From positions 5,445,501-5,509,500 of the forward strand of contig CP070896.1 of assembly GCA_017084465.1 (NCBI GenBank): a DNA stretch of 64,000 nt, given 5' to 3'. Within the stretch, counting starts at the first letter, position 1; every line of letters starts with the position of its first letter. The notes under the pieces are model-generated. The model was not told where the DNA came from and ran no database searches. It saw nothing but the letters and a program-made list of their open reading frames with translations. This document shows positions 56,337 through 64,000 of this stretch, piece after piece. Both the position numbers and the translations under genes were made by a program. Origin of the DNA: Lacrimispora xylanisolvens. GTDB taxonomy: Bacteria > Bacillota > Clostridia > Lachnospirales > Lachnospiraceae.

Positions 56337-57125
56337 ATGGATATTTTAGTCTGTATCAAGCAGGTTCCGGATACATCAAAAGTTGAAGTGGATCCGGTAA
56401 CTGGTGTTTTAAAGAGAGATGGTGTAGATTCAAAAATGAACCCTTATGACTTGTATGCTTTGGAAACCGCACTGAAAATGAAAGAGCAGCAGGGCGGAGT
56501 GGTAAAGGTGATCAGCATGGGACCGCCTCAGGCGAAAGAGGTAATTAAAGAAGCATATATGATGGGAGCAGACGACGGAGCATTAATAACGGACAGAAAG
56601 TTTGCGGGAGCAGATGTACTTGCTACCTCTTATACCATTTCCCAGGGCGTGAGAAAAATGGGTAATTTTGATCTTATCTTATGTGGAAAGCAGACAACAG
56701 ATGGTGATACCGCGCAGGTAGGACCAGAGATGGGGGAATATCTTGGAATCCCGCATATTACCAACGTTTTAAAGATTGTAGAAATAAAAGAAAAATCAAT
56801 TATAGTAGAAATGGATATGCCAGACACCATTGAAGTCGCCGAAATCCAGTTTCCATGTTTAATCACCGTCGAGAAAGATATTTTTCAGCCAAGACTGCCA
56901 TCTTACAAGAAAAAGTTAGAGGCAAAAGACAAGGAAATCAAAATTCTGACCATCAATGATTTTGAGGATAAAGATGAGATGAAATATGGGTTAAATGGTT
57001 CCCCCACACAGGTAGAGAGAATATTCCCCCCATCCGTCAACAATGACAGAGAGATATGGACAGGAACCGGCGATAAACTCAGCTTACAAATGGCATCAAA
57101 ACTGAAAGAGTTAAAATTCATATAA
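56337..57125 (+). CDS. etfB: Electron transfer flavoprotein beta subunit
   Basis: 262 residues. Typical EtfB sequence: MDILVCIKQVPDTSKVEVDPVTGVLKRDGVDSKMNPYDLYALE, ATSYTISQGVRKMGNFDLILCGKQTTDGDTAQVGPEMGEYLG. In lactate-oxidising anaerobes EtfAB with a FAD-dependent lactate dehydrogenase bifurcates or confurcates electrons so that lactate oxidation can reduce NAD+. AGAGAGGGATACGA precedes the ATG. EtfA follows after 17 bases. Confidence 0.93.
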   Translation: MDILVCIKQVPDTSKVEVDPVTGVLKRDGVDSKMNPYDLYALETALKMKEQQGGVVKVISMGPPQAKEVIKEAYMMGADDGALITDRKFAGADVLATSYTISQGVRKMGNFDLILCGKQTTDGDTAQVGPEMGEYLGIPHITNVLKIVEIKEKSIIVEMDMPDTIEVAEIQFPCLITVEKDIFQPRLPSYKKKLEAKDKEIKILTINDFEDKDEMKYGLNGSPTQVERIFPPSVNNDREIWTGTGDKLSLQMASKLKELKFI

Positions 57126-57142
57126 AGAAGGGTGGGGATTTT

Positions 57143-58336
57143 ATGGGCAAGTTAATATGTAACCAGGAGAATGTGAATGAGTCAAATATTGAAGAATTAT
57201 TAAAAGTCTGTCCTTTTGGGGCAATTGAATACACGGACGGAAAAGTACAGGTGAATGCAGGCTGTAAGATGTGTAAGATATGTGTGAAAAAGGGTCCGGC
57301 AGGGGTGATGGAATTTGTTGAAACAGAGACAAAAAAGGTTGATAAGAACCTGTGGAAAGGAATTGCCGTCTATGTTGATCATGTAGAAGGAACCATTCAT
57401 CCGGTGACAATGGAGCTGATCGGAAAAGCCAGAGAGCTTGCTTCCGTTGTTGATTTCCCAGTGTATTGTGTTTTTATCGGCCACAATATAAAAAAGAAAG
57501 CAGAAGAGCTGCTCCATTACGGTGTGGATGAAGTCTTTGTATACGATAACAAAGAATTAAAGGATTTCAGAATCGAAACTTACACGGCAGCTATGGAAGA
57601 CTTTATAAATAAGGTAAAACCATCATCCATACTGGTGGGTGCCACCACCACAGGAAGATCTCTTGCTCCCAGAGTGGCTACCAGATTCAGAACCGGGTTA
57701 ACTGCTGACTGCACCATACTTGAAATGAAGGAAAACACAGATCTTGTTCAGATCAGACCGGCCTTTGGCGGCAATATTATGGCTCAGATTATATGTCCCA
57801 ATACAAGACCCCAGATGGCAACGGTAAGATATAAGATTATGAATGCACCGGAAAGACAGAGGAATCCAAAAGGAACAATAACGGTATGTGAACTGGAACC
57901 GGAAAAATTAAAATCCCAGATTGAGGTTTTAAAGGTTACAAAGAAAAAAGTAGAGGAAAACATATCTGATGCGGAGGTGATCGTTGCAGTAGGCAGGGCC
58001 ATAAAATCCGAAAAGGACATGGCTATGGTGCAGGATCTGGCAGATCTTTTGCATGCCCAGATTGCTGGAACAAGACCTCTTGTGGAGGCAGGGCTGATTT
58101 CGGCAAAGAAGCAGATTGGTCTTTCCGGGAGAACGGTGAAGCCAAAGCTGATCATTGCTCTGGGGATATCCGGTGCCGTTCAGTTTGTGGCAGGAATGAA
58201 TCACTCAGATCGTATTTTTGCTATCAATAAAGATGAAAATGCTTCAATTTTTCATACAGCACATTATGGAATCGTAGGAGATATTTATGAAATCGTTCCT
58301 CAGCTTGTGAAGGAATTAAAGTGTACAGGGGCGTAG
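57143..58336 (+). CDS. etfA: Electron transfer flavoprotein alpha subunit with N-terminal Fe-S domain
   Basis: 397 residues. The first ~60 residues are a small ferredoxin-like domain (CPFGAI and CKMCKICVKKGP), enough cysteines for one [4Fe-4S] cluster. The EtfA body then follows: SILVGATTTGRSLAPRVATRFRTGLTADCTILE, FGGNIMAQIICPNTRPQMATVR, and the FAD-binding end GTRPLVEAGLISAKKQIGLSGRTVKPKLIIALGISGAVQFVAGM...IFAINKDENASIFHTAHYGIVGD. The Fe-S extension is typical of Etf partners of lactate dehydrogenases. Confidence 0.93.
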   Translation: MGKLICNQENVNESNIEELLKVCPFGAIEYTDGKVQVNAGCKMCKICVKKGPAGVMEFVETETKKVDKNLWKGIAVYVDHVEGTIHPVTMELIGKARELASVVDFPVYCVFIGHNIKKKAEELLHYGVDEVFVYDNKELKDFRIETYTAAMEDFINKVKPSSILVGATTTGRSLAPRVATRFRTGLTADCTILEMKENTDLVQIRPAFGGNIMAQIICPNTRPQMATVRYKIMNAPERQRNPKGTITVCELEPEKLKSQIEVLKVTKKKVEENISDAEVIVAVGRAIKSEKDMAMVQDLADLLHAQIAGTRPLVEAGLISAKKQIGLSGRTVKPKLIIALGISGAVQFVAGMNHSDRIFAINKDENASIFHTAHYGIVGDIYEIVPQLVKELKCTGA

Positions 58337-58409
58337 TTAATAATTTTTACATAGAATGCGGGTCGATTTATTGATAGAAAAATTACGAATCAAGGAGGGA
58401 ATAAATGTG

Positions 58410-59807
58410 ATGGATTATAAAAAAATTGATACCGGAGACGTGGAATATCTGGTGACTCTGCTTGGCAGGGACAGAGTATTTACCGATGATGAAATTAACG
58501 ATGACTTCAGTCATGATGAAATGGGCGGAATAAGCCGAAAGCCAGATGTACTGGTGGATGCTTTTACAACAGAAGAAGTATCAAAGATCATGAAATACGC
58601 CTATGACCACAGAATTCCTGTTGTAGCCAGAGGATCTGGTACTGGTTTAGTTGGAGCATCTGTTCCTGTTTTTGGTGGAATTATGATTAATATGTCTAAG
58701 ATGAACCGGATACTGGAAATAGACGAAGAAAATCTCACCCTGACTCTGGAGCCAGGGGTCTTATTAATGGAAATCAGTGAATTTGTGGAAGAACATGATT
58801 TGTTCTATCCACCAGATCCAGGTGAAAAATCAGCGACGATTGCCGGCAACATCAATACCAATGCAGGAGGCATGAGAGCGGTTAAATATGGAGTTACCAG
58901 AGATTACGTGAGAGGGCTGGAGGTTGTTCTTCCAAACGGGGAGATCCTTGAAATCGGTGGTAAAGTGGTAAAAAACTCCTCTGGCTATAGTATAAAAGAC
59001 TTAATATGCGGGTCAGAAGGAACCCTTGGAATTGTAACAAAGGCCATTTTAAAACTGCTTCCCCTGCCTAAAAAGGCAATATCCCTGTTAATTCCATTTC
59101 CCAGCCTGGATATGGCAATCAGTACGGTTCCGGAAATCGTGAAATCAAAAGCTGCTCCCACTGCCATAGAATTTATGCAGAGAGAAGTAATTCTGGCAGC
59201 CGAGGTATACTTGGGAAAGAAATTCCCTGACAATTCTTCTGATGCATATCTCTTACTGACATTTGACGGAAATACCAGAGAGGAAATCGAACGGGCATAC
59301 GAAAAAGTAGCGGATATCTGCCTGAAGGAAGGTGCCTGCGATGTATTTATTGTTGATACAGATGAGAGAAAAGACTCTGTCTGGTCTGCGAGAGGAGCAT
59401 TTCTGGAAGCTGTGAAAGCATCAACCACAGATATGGATGAATGTGACGTAGTAGTTCCCAGGAATAAAGTTGCTGAATTTATTAAATATACCCACGAACT
59501 TCAAGATAGATTTCAAGTAAGAATCAGAAGTTTTGGTCATGCAGGGGATGGGAATCTTCATGTATATGTATTAAAGGATGAGCTTTCAGAGGAAGCCTGG
59601 AAAAAGAAACTTTCAGAAGTATTTGAAGCCATGTATAGTAAATCTAGGGAGCTAAGCGGTCTGGTATCCGGAGAACATGGAATTGGTTTTGCCAAGAAAG
59701 CATATATGCTGGAACAATACAGTCAGGAATATGTGGAACTGATGAAAAATATAAAACTGGCATTTGATTCCAAAAATATTTTAAATCCGGGGAAGATTTT
59801 TCAGTAA
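58410..59807 (+). CDS. FAD-linked lactate/glycolate dehydrogenase (GlcD/Ldh-like)
   Basis: About 465 residues, FAD_binding_4 plus FAD-oxidase C-terminal domain. PVVARGSGTGLVGASVPVFGGIMINMSKMNRILEID, YPPDPGEKSATIAGNINTNAGGMRAVKYGVTRDYV are the FAD-binding signatures; FGHAGDGNLHVYVL and SGEHGIGFAKK bind substrate or metal. Follows etfBA and passes lactate electrons to them. AAGGAGGG (58392-58399) favours GTG 58407 or ATG 58410; the start at 58356 is too far upstream. Confidence 0.92.
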   Translation: MDYKKIDTGDVEYLVTLLGRDRVFTDDEINDDFSHDEMGGISRKPDVLVDAFTTEEVSKIMKYAYDHRIPVVARGSGTGLVGASVPVFGGIMINMSKMNRILEIDEENLTLTLEPGVLLMEISEFVEEHDLFYPPDPGEKSATIAGNINTNAGGMRAVKYGVTRDYVRGLEVVLPNGEILEIGGKVVKNSSGYSIKDLICGSEGTLGIVTKAILKLLPLPKKAISLLIPFPSLDMAISTVPEIVKSKAAPTAIEFMQREVILAAEVYLGKKFPDNSSDAYLLLTFDGNTREEIERAYEKVADICLKEGACDVFIVDTDERKDSVWSARGAFLEAVKASTTDMDECDVVVPRNKVAEFIKYTHELQDRFQVRIRSFGHAGDGNLHVYVLKDELSEEAWKKKLSEVFEAMYSKSRELSGLVSGEHGIGFAKKAYMLEQYSQEYVELMKNIKLAFDSKNILNPGKIFQ

Positions 59808-59840
59808 ATCAAACTGATAAAAAGATCGTGAGGGAATCTT

Positions 59841-61116
59841 ATGGCCAAAATAAAAATACCGTATTCAAACAGACTTTTAGAGGTTGAAATTCCAGATCAT
59901 AATCTGGTTGGAATATTAGAATCAAAAGCTCATACTTTTCACGCCAGTGCCAGTCAGGAGGAGATTGTAAACAGGGCTTTGGATCACCCAATCGGAAGTG
60001 CCACCTTAGAAGAACTGGTTCAGGGCAGGAAAAACATGGTAATTATAACCAGCGATCATACAAGACCCGTACCAAGTAAAGTGACAATGCCCATCCTTCT
60101 TAAACGGATCAGAAAGGCCAATCCTGATATTGGCATTACAATTTTAATTGCTACCGGATTTCACAGACCTGATACGACGGAAGAACTGATTTATAAGTTT
60201 GGACAGGAAATAGTAGATCATGAAGTGATTATCAATCATTTATCAGAAGATGAAAACAGCGTAGTGAGAGTGGGAACTCTACCTTCCGGGGGGAGAACTC
60301 TGGCTTAATAAGCTGGCAATGGAAACGGAGTTATTGATTTCCGAAGGATTTATAGAACCTCATTTTTTTGCGGGATTTTCCGGAGGAAGAAAGAGTGTAC
60401 TTCCAGGCGTGGCATCGGCGAAAACCGTAATGGCAAACCATTGCTCCGAATTTATAGCAAGCGAGTACGCCAGGACCGGAGTCATACATAACAATCCCAT
60501 TCATAACGATATGCTTTATGCAGCCAGGCAGGCAAAGCTTGCATTTATACTGAATGTTGTCATTGACAGTGAAAAAAATATTATTAATGCTTTTGCAGGA
60601 GACAGTGAACTGGCACACGCAGAAGGCTGTAAATTTGTTACGGATCTGGCTTCCGTCAAGGCTGTAAAAGCAGATATTGCCATAACTTCCAATGGAGGAT
60701 ATCCTCTTGACCAGAATGTATATCAGTCAGTAAAAGGAATGACGGCAGCAGAAGCTGTGTGCAAAGAGGGCGGGGTTATTATTATGGTCTCGGCCTGCAA
60801 TGACGGGCATGGAGGGAAATCCTTTTATGAAAACATGGCAAATGCAAAGAGCCCGGAAGAAGTTCTTAACCGTGTGATGAAAACCGGAAGAGCAGAAACA
60901 ATACCGGATCAATGGGAGTTCCAGATACTTGCACGGATACTTAAAAAGCATACAGTCATTCTGGTTTCCGATCTATGTGATCCGGAAATGATTAAAAAAA
61001 TGCATATGCAGCATGCATATACATTTGAGGAAGCACTTAAGAGGGCTTTCGAACTAAAAGGGGCAGATGCGGACATAACAGTAATACCCGATGGGGTGGG
61101 TGTAGTAGTGAAATAA
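59841..61116 (+). CDS. larA: LarA-type nickel-dependent racemase, frameshifted at 60291-60296
   Basis: About 424 residues after repair. The LarA N-domain signature is VIITSDHTRPVPSKVTMPILLKRIR with ATGFHRPDTTEEL, and the lysine block is HFFAGFSGGRKSVLPGVASAKTV. LarA interconverts L- and D-lactate (or a related 2-hydroxyacid) with a nickel pincer nucleotide bound to Lys. The first frame ends GTLPSGGRTLA*; removing one G from the G6 run gives GGELWLNKLAMETELLISEGF and runs to 61116. It supplies the enantiomer used by the lactate dehydrogenase immediately upstream. Genes for cofactor synthesis (LarB, LarC, LarE) are not in the window. Confidence 0.9.
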
Positions 61117-61159
61117 ATCAGGGAAAGGAGTTCTCATTGGAGAGCTCCTTTCCCTGATT
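61116..61159. terminator. Bidirectional terminator between larA and the lipoprotein gene
   Basis: AATCAGGGAAAGGAG and CTCCTTTCCCTGATT form a perfect 15-bp stem. Confidence 0.85.
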
Positions 61160-61181
61160 GACGTTCATAACAATTATGTAG

Positions 61182-62447
61182 TTACCGTTCCTGCTGGCTT
61201 GACGAAACCGGTTTATCACAGTATTTCTCCATCACAGCGGCGTACCTGCCCCAATCAAAATCATTGTAAAAGTATTTGCCGTCAACAATTCTAAAGTCGC
61301 TGCCTCCATAAGAATTAGTCCATGAAATTTCATTAGGCGGGGGATTACTGAGTGTTAACTCGCTGAATATTTCCTCTCCGGTTAATAAATCCACTATGCG
61401 TATTTTTAAGCTTAAAAGATATACAGCAAAATTTATGTCACCAGTGTAAGTGGCATAATACTTCCCATCCGTGTATTCTTCGTAAACTGCAAAACGCGCA
61501 TTTACCGGATTAATTACAGGAACTAAAGCGTCAGACTCTCTTGCGTATATATAAGCACCATATACAGATGTATTAATGTTATAGTCACTTATCCCATACC
61601 CATCAATCCATTCCCGGTGGGTAGGATCATCCACGATACGAATGTAGCCACCATCCCATGAGCCTGCAGGTGGAAATTCCTTCATCAGCTGTTCGGCTTC
61701 GTCCAATGAATAAACATTGACAGGACTTTTGGTGTCATATATATATCTGAAATTTTCAGGGTCGATGGCATTTATAAATCGATTTTGAATGTCTTCGTCT
61801 GCATTTTTATAGGCGGTTTTAATCTCATTTGAGAAATATTGCAGAAATTTAGGATCTATTTTCTCTAATAAACCAGGGCTTGTTTTTTCATAGTAAAACC
61901 ATATGCCCTCTATTGTCGCAGGCTCGTCCAGATCTCCTCCTAAAATATTTTTCCCGCATTCAGCCAAAACCTCTTTAAGCCCTGAGTGCTCCTCTGGAAT
62001 ATCAGAGTCTGGCAAGAGTAGCATAAGCCAAAACACTTCATCATTTTTAAACCACACTGTTTCTGATTTTGTGTTATACTGGCTATCACGCGGCCAATCG
62101 TTATAATATGGATTTTCAGGAGCGGCTTTGTAGCGCAGCCCCTCTGCAATAAAGTCAAAATTTCCAAGCTTAATAAGCAGTTCCACATTCTTTCGTGTAT
62201 CTCTGTCAGGAAAATCGTGGTCTGATAGATAGTATTTCCATAAAATTCTCAAATTCTCTTCCATAGAATTTTTCTCTTTCAGTAACTTAAAGTTATTATC
62301 ATAACCTACTGCATGGTGAGAATCAATTAAAACTAAATAATCCTCCCTGCGCTTTTGAAGTTCCTCTTCACTCAGTGATGTTCCACAACTGGATAACATA
62401 ATGGTAATAGTAATTGCAAATAATAAAAATATCACACTGCGTTTCAT
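61182..62447 (-). CDS. Lipoprotein of unknown function
   Basis: 421 residues. Signal peptide with lipobox ITITIMLSSCGTS; the rest is soluble, acidic and Tyr/Trp-rich with no family I recognise. The N-terminal half (SEEELQKRREDYLVLID...LRILWKYYLSDHDF) is helical; the C-terminal half (GSWDGGYIRIVDDPTHREWIDGYGISDYN, ARFAVYEEYTDGKYYATYTGDINFAVYLLSLKIRIVDLLTGEEIF) is strand-rich. It is probably anchored outside the cytoplasmic membrane. Confidence 0.7.
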   Translation of the reverse strand: MKRSVIFLLFAITITIMLSSCGTSLSEEELQKRREDYLVLIDSHHAVGYDNNFKLLKEKNSMEENLRILWKYYLSDHDFPDRDTRKNVELLIKLGNFDFIAEGLRYKAAPENPYYNDWPRDSQYNTKSETVWFKNDEVFWLMLLLPDSDIPEEHSGLKEVLAECGKNILGGDLDEPATIEGIWFYYEKTSPGLLEKIDPKFLQYFSNEIKTAYKNADEDIQNRFINAIDPENFRYIYDTKSPVNVYSLDEAEQLMKEFPPAGSWDGGYIRIVDDPTHREWIDGYGISDYNINTSVYGAYIYARESDALVPVINPVNARFAVYEEYTDGKYYATYTGDINFAVYLLSLKIRIVDLLTGEEIFSELTLSNPPPNEISWTNSYGGSDFRIVDGKYFYNDFDWGRYAAVMEKYCDKPVSSSQQER

Positions 62448-62562
62448 CTCATTTCACCCCGTATATAGAAATATTGTACGCCTAATATAAAAGTATCCGG
62501 CGTTTAAATATTAATTGTATCATATATATTGCTATTAGCATATAATTTATAAAAAAAATTTA

Positions 62563-62591
62563 TTGCATTAGGAACGAATGTTCTGTATACT
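62563..62591 (+). promoter_or_regulatory. gapN promoter with a GAAC-N4-GTTC dyad
   Basis: TTGCAT (62563-62568), 17 bases, TATACT (62586-62591). The spacer contains GAAC-GAAT-GTTC (62572-62583), the core of the Gram-positive LexA (DinR) box. Confidence 0.55.
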
Positions 62592-62597
62592 GTTAGC

Positions 62598-62627
62598 ATA
62601 TAAAATCATTGGTATTTGATTTTATAT
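62598..62627 (+). promoter_or_regulatory. AT-rich leader hairpin of gapN
   Basis: ATATAAAATCA pairs with TGATTTTATAT, followed by T5: an attenuator-like or stabilising structure in the 5' leader. Confidence 0.4.
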
Positions 62628-62680
62628 TTTTGGTATATTATAGTCAGATGGTAATTATAAAGAAATGAGAGGAGAATCAT

Positions 62681-64000
62681 ATGGCTGGATTATGCAATGA
62701 GAATCTTATATATAACAATTTAATCAATGGACAGTGGACAGAATCTGCATCAGGAGATGTCATTACCATAACATCACCTGCGGACGGTTCTTTCGTAGGT
62801 AAGATACAGGCGATCAGTAAGGAAGAAGTAGATGAAATAGTCCGGTATTCCAAAGCAGGTCAATCCCAGTGGGGCACTGTACCCATATACGAAAAAGCAG
62901 CAATTCTTTATAAAGCAGCAGCGCTTCTGGAGGAGCGGATAGAAGAAATATCAGATATCCTCATGATGGAGATTGCGAAAGATAAGAAATCTTCCGTATC
63001 AGAAGTCAAACGAACAGTGGACTTTTTACGTTTTACTGCAGATGCAGGGAAAAGTCTGGAAGGAATTGCAGTGAGCGGTGAGAATTTTCCAGGGGGCTCA
63101 CGAAATAAGATGTCCTATATAAAGAGAATTCCTCTTGGTACCGTATTAGCAATATCCCCCTTTAACTACCCAATTAATTTGTCTGCTTCCAAGATAGCAC
63201 CAGCATTAATGGGGGGCAATGCGGTCATATTGAAACCGGCAACACAGGGCGCCATCAGTGCACTTCACCTTGTAAAGGCGCTGCAGGATGCAGGACTTCC
63301 GGCAGGGGTGATGCAGACAGTAACTGGAAAAGGAAGTGAGATCGGCGATTACATTGTAACCCACCAGGGAATTGATTTTATTAATTTTACAGGCAGCACG
63401 GAGGTGGGCAGGCACATATCCCAAATTTCCTGTATGACACCCTTGCTTCTGGAACTTGGCGGTAAGGATGCGGCTCTTGTACTGGAAGATGCAGATTTGG
63501 AGTATGCGGCAGATAATATTGTGGAAGGCGCATTTTCCTATTCCGGACAGCGCTGTACAGCGGTGAAACGAATTATTACAACAGATAAAGTAGCAGACCA
63601 GTTAGTCACCATGTTAAAATCTAGAATTGAAAAATTATCCGTAGGAGATCCCAGAAATTCAGCGGTTGTAACGCCCCTCATTGATCAGAAAGCTGCGGAT
63701 TTTGCGGTATTTTTAACTCAGGATGCCATTGATAAAGGGGCTGATCTGATTGTGGGTAATAAAAGAGAGGGAAACCTGGTTTATCCCACCTTGTTAGATA
63801 AGGTGACAGTGGATATGGAAATCGCATGGAAAGAACCATTTTCGCCGATTCTGCCGATTATCCGGGTAAAGAATATGGATGAAGCAGTGGAAATCGCCAA
63901 CCGTTCTGAGTATGGTTTACAATCATCTGTATTTACAAAAGACATTAATAAAGCTTTTCTCATTGCTGAGAAATTAGAAGTGGGAACGGTACAGATTAAT
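62681..64000 (+). CDS. gapN: Aldehyde dehydrogenase, non-phosphorylating GAPDH (GapN) type; 3' end outside window
   Basis: 440 codons are open to the window edge. NLINGQWTESASGDVITITSPADGSFVG, GTVLAISPFNYPINLSASKIAPALMGGNAVILKPA, FINFTGSTEVG, LLLELGGKDAALVL and the catalytic cysteine in FSYSGQRCTAVKR mark an NADP-dependent glyceraldehyde-3-phosphate dehydrogenase (GapN) rather than a generic ALDH, mainly by PFNYPINL and SGQRCTAVKR. It would give NADPH directly from glycolysis. ATG 62681 follows AGAGGAGAATCAT. Confidence 0.88.
   Translation, partial: MAGLCNENLIYNNLINGQWTESASGDVITITSPADGSFVGKIQAISKEEVDEIVRYSKAGQSQWGTVPIYEKAAILYKAAALLEERIEEISDILMMEIAKDKKSSVSEVKRTVDFLRFTADAGKSLEGIAVSGENFPGGSRNKMSYIKRIPLGTVLAISPFNYPINLSASKIAPALMGGNAVILKPATQGAISALHLVKALQDAGLPAGVMQTVTGKGSEIGDYIVTHQGIDFINFTGSTEVGRHISQISCMTPLLLELGGKDAALVLEDADLEYAADNIVEGAFSYSGQRCTAVKRIITTDKVADQLVTMLKSRIEKLSVGDPRNSAVVTPLIDQKAADFAVFLTQDAIDKGADLIVGNKREGNLVYPTLLDKVTVDMEIAWKEPFSPILPIIRVKNMDEAVEIANRSEYGLQSSVFTKDINKAFLIAEKLEVGTVQIN

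Noticed and set aside
58985..59428. 147-codon minus-strand ORF in the lactate dehydrogenase gene
   Set aside because: Antisense shadow of a well-conserved FAD domain.
1..64000. CRISPR array
   Set aside because: No regularly spaced identical repeats; the only tandem repeat seen is TTTATGA x3 at 21373-21393.

Overview
The window looks like a low-GC Firmicute chromosome, most plausibly Lachnospiraceae (Lacrimispora/Clostridium-like). The evidence is AT-rich DNA, strong GGAGG ribosome sites, a Gly T-box leader, a sporulation-type promoter in front of a Ku/ligase pair, multi-copy large serine recombinases, and an Etf-coupled lactate dehydrogenase with a LarA homologue. No species can be named from the sequence alone.

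Layout. 1-14.4 kb is an accessory island. Two large serine recombinases (2-2051) are followed by a kinase/helicase/winged-helix-PLD-like cluster (2177-6623), a DGNHR/DUF6429/SEC-C cassette (6.8-9.0 kb), and a SMEK-type nuclease plus HEPN-like protein (9.4-12.4 kb). A recombinase remnant, a Phd/RelE-type toxin-antitoxin pair and a collapsed prophage (portal start joined to amidase end) close it. A diverged ~230 bp intergenic sequence recurs at 6.63, 9.09 and 12.51 kb, between the cassettes. 14.6-17.1 kb holds glycyl-tRNA synthetase, cut off from its own T-box leader by an IS200/IS605 element. 17.2-23.9 kb is a mixed stress and metabolism stretch (CsbD, GlsB-like, Nudix-GNAT fusion, APH-like kinase, MerR regulator, aldo/keto reductase, GNAT). 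23.9-32.1 kb is a starch/cyclodextrin locus: LacI regulator, secreted amylase with CBM20, binding protein, two permeases, and an intracellular cyclomaltodextrinase-like enzyme. 32.4-36.3 kb carries an ABC-2 exporter, a SASA esterase, a PadR regulator and a flavin reductase. 36.3-38.1 kb is Ku plus ATP-dependent ligase (NHEJ). 38.25-39.2 kb is a sigma/anti-sigma fusion.

39.4-46.4 kb is the most interesting block, a predicted RNA-repair locus. Two WYL regulators diverge from rtcB (RNA ligase). After rtcB come a tRNA-like RNA with a perfect T-arm, an SPFH/Band-7 protein and two polymerase-beta-type nucleotidyltransferases, the second resembling RlaP. 47.5-54.2 kb is a five-gene nickel/peptide-type ABC transporter bracketed by two related SAM methyltransferases. 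54.3-61.1 kb is a lactate module (FadR/LldR-type regulator, XdhC-like protein, EtfB, EtfA, FAD lactate dehydrogenase, LarA homologue). LarA enzymes need a nickel-pincer cofactor, which makes nickel the attractive transport substrate. A lipoprotein and a GapN-type dehydrogenase (running off the window) finish it.

Quality warning: about 20 genes, including conserved ones (glyS, rtcB, larA, transporter genes), are broken by single-base shifts, most of them at or next to homopolymer runs. I read this mainly as base-calling error, and I give the reconstructed span of each gene.
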